Assembly (NCBI GenBank): GCA_022567305.1
Contig: JADFHF010000008.1
Coordinates: 1 to 64,000, forward strand
Origin: Bacteroidota bacterium
GTDB taxonomy: Bacteria; Bacteroidota; Rhodothermia; Rhodothermales; UBA10348
Length of the DNA: 64,000 nt
Reading direction: 5' to 3'
The position numbers were made by a program, and so were the translations under genes. The notes under the pieces are model-generated. The model worked only from the letters and a program-made list of their open reading frames with translations. It did no database searches and was not told the DNA's origin. Each line of letters opens with the position of its first letter. Within the stretch, counting starts at the first letter, position 1. This document shows, in pieces, positions 60,080 to 64,000 of this stretch.

Positions 60080-61573
60080 TCAGTTTAATTCCAGATGATT
60101 GAACTCTACTTCGAACGCACGTCTGACTTCTGCCCGATCGTCAAACGCCACGGACGTTGTCCCTATCACTTGAACCGTTTCGTGTCCCTTTCCTGCGATG
60201 ACGATAAAATCTGTCGGACCACTGCCGGACGCAGAAAAGTCAATGGCCTGTTTTCGATCCACAATAAACCGGGCCCTCTCGGGATGAATAAATCCTTTCG
60301 CTACGTCGTCCAAAATGGCTTGTGGATCCTCTGTTCGTGGATTATCACTCGTTACAATGACGCGATCGGCAAGGTTTTCGGCGATCTGTCCCATCATGGA
60401 CCGTTTTCCGGCGTCTCTGTCTCCCCCGCACCCAAAAACACACCATAGCTCTGAATCCACCGGTGTGATTCTCCTGGCCGCATTGAGCACGTTTTCAAGC
60501 GCATTGGGGGTGTGCGCATAATCCACGACGATCGACTTTCCGCCACGCCCTCGAAAGAGCTCAAATCGTCCCGGTATCGGAGGTGCATCTTCCAGCGCCT
60601 GGACAATCTTCTCGGGACGCATTTCTAAGCTCAGAGAGCATGCGTAAGCGGCCGCCAGATTTCCCGCGTTGAATCGACCCGCTAGCCGAGACTTCAAAGT
60701 CATCCCGTCGATCTGCAGTTGAAGCCCGTCGACATGGTCCTGAACGATCTCATAGTTTACGTCTGCGTCGGGGCCGGTCCCATAGGTAAGGGGTTGGGCC
60801 ACTATTTGATCCAGTATTTGCGCCGCCGCCGGGTCATCCGTATTGACAATTGCACTGGAGCTTGCCTTCAAGCCGTCAAACATCTTTTTCTTGGCGCCTA
60901 AATAGGCCTCTTCCGTTCCGTGGTAGTCGAGGTGATCGCGGGTCAGATTGGTAAACACGGCCACATCAAATGCTGAGACGTCGACTCGCCACTGGTCCAA
61001 TGCATGGGAGGAGACTTCCACTGAACAACAGCTATATCCGGACGACTTCATTTCTGCCAACAATCCATATACACGGAGTGGAGATGGGGTCGTTTCACGA
61101 GCCGAATACGTTGTGCTTCCATAGGAATACCCGGTCGTCCCTATGAAACCGCACGGTTGCCCGCTGTAGTCGAGCACATGCTTAATGAGTGTCGCAACGG
61201 TGGTTTTTCCGTTCGTCCCAGTCGTCCCCACCAGGATCATCCCATCAGTCGGATTCCCATTTTGGATGACCGCTAATCGGAGAAGAACCTGCCTCGAATT
61301 GGTGACATGTACGAGAGCGACGCCGGATAATCGCTCCCTCGAGATCTCCGGCGTCACTTCGTACACGATGGCAACAGCTCCGTTTTTCACAGCCTTGTCA
61401 ATGAACAAATGACCGTCTACTGTGTGGCCGCGAATGGCGACAAAACAGTTGTCCGGTTCGATTTCCCGGCTATCGAATTCCGTTCGGTCAAATAAATCTG
61501 TTTGCCCGGGTGAGAATGCCAGTACGAGACCCTCGGCCGTCAACTGTTCTACAATCGTGGAAAGTCGCATCAT
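60080..61573 (-). CDS. murE: UDP-MurNAc-L-Ala-D-Glu--diaminopimelate-type ligase
   Basis: FVAIRGHTVDGHLFID; VGTTGTNGKTTVATLIKHV; VFTNLTRDHLDYHGTEEAYLGAK; VDYAHTPNALENVL; TSDNPRTEDP (DNPR box typical of meso-DAP adding MurE). Confidence 0.96.
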   Translation of the reverse strand: MMRLSTIVEQLTAEGLVLAFSPGQTDLFDRTEFDSREIEPDNCFVAIRGHTVDGHLFIDKAVKNGAVAIVYEVTPEISRERLSGVALVHVTNSRQVLLRLAVIQNGNPTDGMILVGTTGTNGKTTVATLIKHVLDYSGQPCGFIGTTGYSYGSTTYSARETTPSPLRVYGLLAEMKSSGYSCCSVEVSSHALDQWRVDVSAFDVAVFTNLTRDHLDYHGTEEAYLGAKKKMFDGLKASSSAIVNTDDPAAAQILDQIVAQPLTYGTGPDADVNYEIVQDHVDGLQLQIDGMTLKSRLAGRFNAGNLAAAYACSLSLEMRPEKIVQALEDAPPIPGRFELFRGRGGKSIVVDYAHTPNALENVLNAARRITPVDSELWCVFGCGGDRDAGKRSMMGQIAENLADRVIVTSDNPRTEDPQAILDDVAKGFIHPERARFIVDRKQAIDFSASGSGPTDFIVIAGKGHETVQVIGTTSVAFDDRAEVRRAFEVEFNHLELN

Positions 61574-61623
61574 CCGGTTCCAGCTCCTGGTTTCTCCCTA
61601 TTGGGTGCTTCATTTTCGATCGT

Positions 61624-63693
61624 CTATCGGCATCTGAGGACAACCTCTCTTGGGATCGATGCGCCCACCCTTGGAGACTGGCTCACCACAGATCCATGCC
61701 CTTCTATTTTTACTTTGATTCCTCGAGAATCCATGAGATACACGGCCTCTCGCACACCCATACCCGTCATATCCGGCATCACTCCCGGTTCGTCGTTCAC
61801 TTCACGTGCTGCAGTTAACACAACATGGATTCGCTCACCCGACCACGGTCCTGGGGCCGGCTTTTGGGTTCCGATTGGCGCGTTTTTTGGCACCGCGTGA
61901 TCAGTGATGGATGTCACTCCAGATCGTAGTAGGCGTCTTTTGGCCAGCGTCCCAGGCAATCCGATCACATCTGGAATGGCCTGAACCGATTCAGTGTCGG
62001 GGGTGTCTCCTGTCAAAAATCGATCTGACAGCCCGGGTAGCGTTCCCATCCACCGCTCCGTAGTTCTTTTGAAGACAGGCGCAGAAACGGACCCTCCGTA
62101 AATACTGCTTCTCGGTTCGTCCATAATGACGATCATGGCAACTTCCGGCTTTTCAACTGGATAAAAACCAACGAACGTGGCGCGATATGCTCCCCTCACA
62201 TAGCGACCGTCCTTTGTTTTCCTGGCCGTACCCGTTTTTCCCGCGATGCGTAATCCATCTATGGTAGCGGATGCAGCAGTCCCCTGATTGACGACCGCTT
62301 CGAACGCCGGAAGTAGAGTTCTGGCCGTTTCTACGTCGAATGCACGGCGAATGGAATCGTGTTCAGCTCTCCATGTGACATTGCCCATTATGTCGCGCCG
62401 CTCAGACACGATGTGTGGGCGAACAAGCACTCCCCCGTTAGCGAGCGCCGCATACGCGCTGAGTATTTGAAGTGGGGTCGCTTCGATTTCGTATCCGCGA
62501 CTCATGGCCGATAAGGTCGTACCCGACCAGGTCGAAGGTCGTTTGAGGCGTCCTGATACTTCACCCGGCAAATCTATTCCTAAAATCTGACCGAACCCCA
62601 GACTTCGGGAATACTGATAGAAATCGCCCGGATCCAGATTCTCCGTGACAAGTGCGAATCCGACGTTGCTCGACAGGGAAATGACATCCGAAAACGTGAT
62701 CGTTCCGTTTGGATGCGAATCACTCAGGCGCCGCCCGTACCTGATGATCCATCCCGGATCGGTATCGATACTGTCCTCCATTGAAACGATTCCTTTCTCA
62801 ATGGAAGAAATGGCTGCGACCAGCTTAAATGTCGATCCCGGTTCCATGCGATCTGTAATCGCATGATTTCTCCTGTTGGAAGATTCAGAGGCAGATGGGC
62901 GATTGGAGTCAAACGTGGGTACGTTCGCCATCGCCAAAATTTCACCTGTTTGTGGATGCATGGCGATCGCCGTTCCCCATTTGGCGCGTGCTTCAGCTAC
63001 CCCCCTTGCCAACTCCTCTTCCAGAATGCTTTGTCGTACGAGATCGATACTCAACACGACGCTCTCCCCATGCCGTGGTTCAACCACTGCACCCCCTGCG
63101 ATGAGTTTCGTGTTTCCACGCATATCCCTTTGAGCCGCTCTGCGACCGGGTACCCCGCGCAGCACGTCGTCGTAAGACTTCTCTATTCCGGCAAGTCCAC
63201 GGTGATCTGAATCTACATAGCCGAGAACGTGAGAGAGCGTATGGTTGTAGTTGTAGAACCGCGCAAATCGAGGTTCTAGACGCAGACCTGGAATCGCTTT
63301 CGCCTTCTCAATTTCACGGGCGGATAGCCGAATATTTCGTGAAAGGAGGACATATGCCGGGCTTTTCCTGTTCTTTATGATCCGCCGAATATCGGACGAA
63401 CTTCGACCGATCAGGTGTGAGAGTGTTGATACATGCTTACTCTCATTTGAGGAAAATCCCGATACGGTGGGATCCAGGGCCAGGTCATACCGCTCGACGT
63501 CTACCGCCAGTGCCCGACCCGTTCTATCCAGAATGGCCCCTCTGAGTGCTGGGACCGCGATATATGTGCTCGATTGGTTTTCTCCGCTCGTGCGGAGAGC
63601 AGGTCCTTCTATGACTCCCAATCTGAATACCTGCCCTGCGATCAGGATTGGAATTATGCCGACGAGTGTCAGCATTACATACATGCGGGCCAA
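61624..63693 (-). CDS. ftsI: Division transpeptidase FtsI (PBP3) with C-terminal PASTA repeats
   Basis: GAILDRTGRALAVDVERYDLALDP; catalytic EPGSTFKL; SSNVGF; KTGTARK; C-terminal PASTA-like VIGLPGTLAKRRLLRSG and PGVMPDMTGMGVREAVYLMDSRGIKVKIEGHGSVVSQSPRVGA. Confidence 0.95.
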   Translation of the reverse strand: MARMYVMLTLVGIIPILIAGQVFRLGVIEGPALRTSGENQSSTYIAVPALRGAILDRTGRALAVDVERYDLALDPTVSGFSSNESKHVSTLSHLIGRSSSDIRRIIKNRKSPAYVLLSRNIRLSAREIEKAKAIPGLRLEPRFARFYNYNHTLSHVLGYVDSDHRGLAGIEKSYDDVLRGVPGRRAAQRDMRGNTKLIAGGAVVEPRHGESVVLSIDLVRQSILEEELARGVAEARAKWGTAIAMHPQTGEILAMANVPTFDSNRPSASESSNRRNHAITDRMEPGSTFKLVAAISSIEKGIVSMEDSIDTDPGWIIRYGRRLSDSHPNGTITFSDVISLSSNVGFALVTENLDPGDFYQYSRSLGFGQILGIDLPGEVSGRLKRPSTWSGTTLSAMSRGYEIEATPLQILSAYAALANGGVLVRPHIVSERRDIMGNVTWRAEHDSIRRAFDVETARTLLPAFEAVVNQGTAASATIDGLRIAGKTGTARKTKDGRYVRGAYRATFVGFYPVEKPEVAMIVIMDEPRSSIYGGSVSAPVFKRTTERWMGTLPGLSDRFLTGDTPDTESVQAIPDVIGLPGTLAKRRLLRSGVTSITDHAVPKNAPIGTQKPAPGPWSGERIHVVLTAAREVNDEPGVMPDMTGMGVREAVYLMDSRGIKVKIEGHGSVVSQSPRVGASIPREVVLRCR

Positions 63694-63769
63694 TATTTGA
63701 TCTTTTGTGTCCAGTGGGGGACCACTTTGTGTGGGTTAATATGGGTGGCAGCGGTGCGTGGTTGTTTGT

Positions 63770-64000
63770 TCAACGTTTAGCTATTCGAATGGTCGGACCT
63801 GAAATCATCCTCTCTTCGAGACCCAAAGCCTGTGCCCTCTTGTAGATAACGGCCGGACCGGTGGCCGCGTCATAGACACCCTTTTTGCGATTGTATTGGA
63901 GTCTGAGAGACAGATTCTCTTTTCTCTCGGCCTGTACCTCTGAAAGCAGGCTTTGCGTTGCATAGACGTGTCCGACATAAAGCGTGAAGATGCACGCCAC
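63770..64000 (-). CDS. ftsL: FtsL-like division protein (partial at window edge)
   Basis: Small protein: hydrophobic helix then coiled coil (LLSEVQAERKENLSLRLQYNRKKGVYDAATGPAVIYKRAQALGLEER); position upstream of ftsI. Confidence 0.75.
   Translation of the reverse strand: MACIFTLYVGHVYATQSLLSEVQAERKENLSLRLQYNRKKGVYDAATGPAVIYKRAQALGLEERMISGPTIRIAKR

Overview
The 64 kb window looks chromosomal and is probably from a Bacteroidota/Rhodothermota-type bacterium. That is inferred from TonB receptor plus DUF4249-like pairing, ~800 aa FtsX-type permeases, and a dcw cluster without murF. Main blocks: (1) the C-terminus of an IclR regulator, cut by the left edge and absent from the ORF track, then a PD40 propeller protein and a TonB receptor; (2) rodA/mrdA; (3) a 1041 aa metallopeptidase-propeller-OM barrel protein, PhzF, PyrD, acyl-CoA ligase; (4) tRNA-Pro(CGG), with a 16-bp copy of its 3' end 101 bp downstream next to a truncated, frameshifted TPR gene; (5) a compact putative operon (about 18.4-26.9 kb) that reads as a complete trans-4-hydroxy-L-proline catabolic pathway and ends in a 1023 aa APH-kinase / M23 peptidase / class-III aminotransferase fusion. 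By established family knowledge the kinase and aminotransferase parts resemble hydroxylysine kinase and phosphohydroxylysine phospho-lyase, which suggests a collagen-type modified amino-acid utilisation island; (6) a minus-strand group (Gfo/Idh/MocA, sugar isomerase, Rieske-GOGAT fusion), where the Rieske-GOGAT frame contains a single in-frame TGA with conserved-looking sequence on both sides (selenocysteine, readthrough or nonsense mutation); (7) ilvE, VUT transporter, DUF4249/TonB, amidohydrolase, sulfatase, 8-heme cytochrome-HEAT-TPR protein, TolC, MlaC-like, glycosyltransferase, and a TIM-barrel/TM protein; (8) the dcw cluster ftsZ-ftsA-ftsQ-murC-murG-ftsW-murD-mraY-murE-ftsI-ftsL on the minus strand. 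All calls come from reading by eye; no database search was run.
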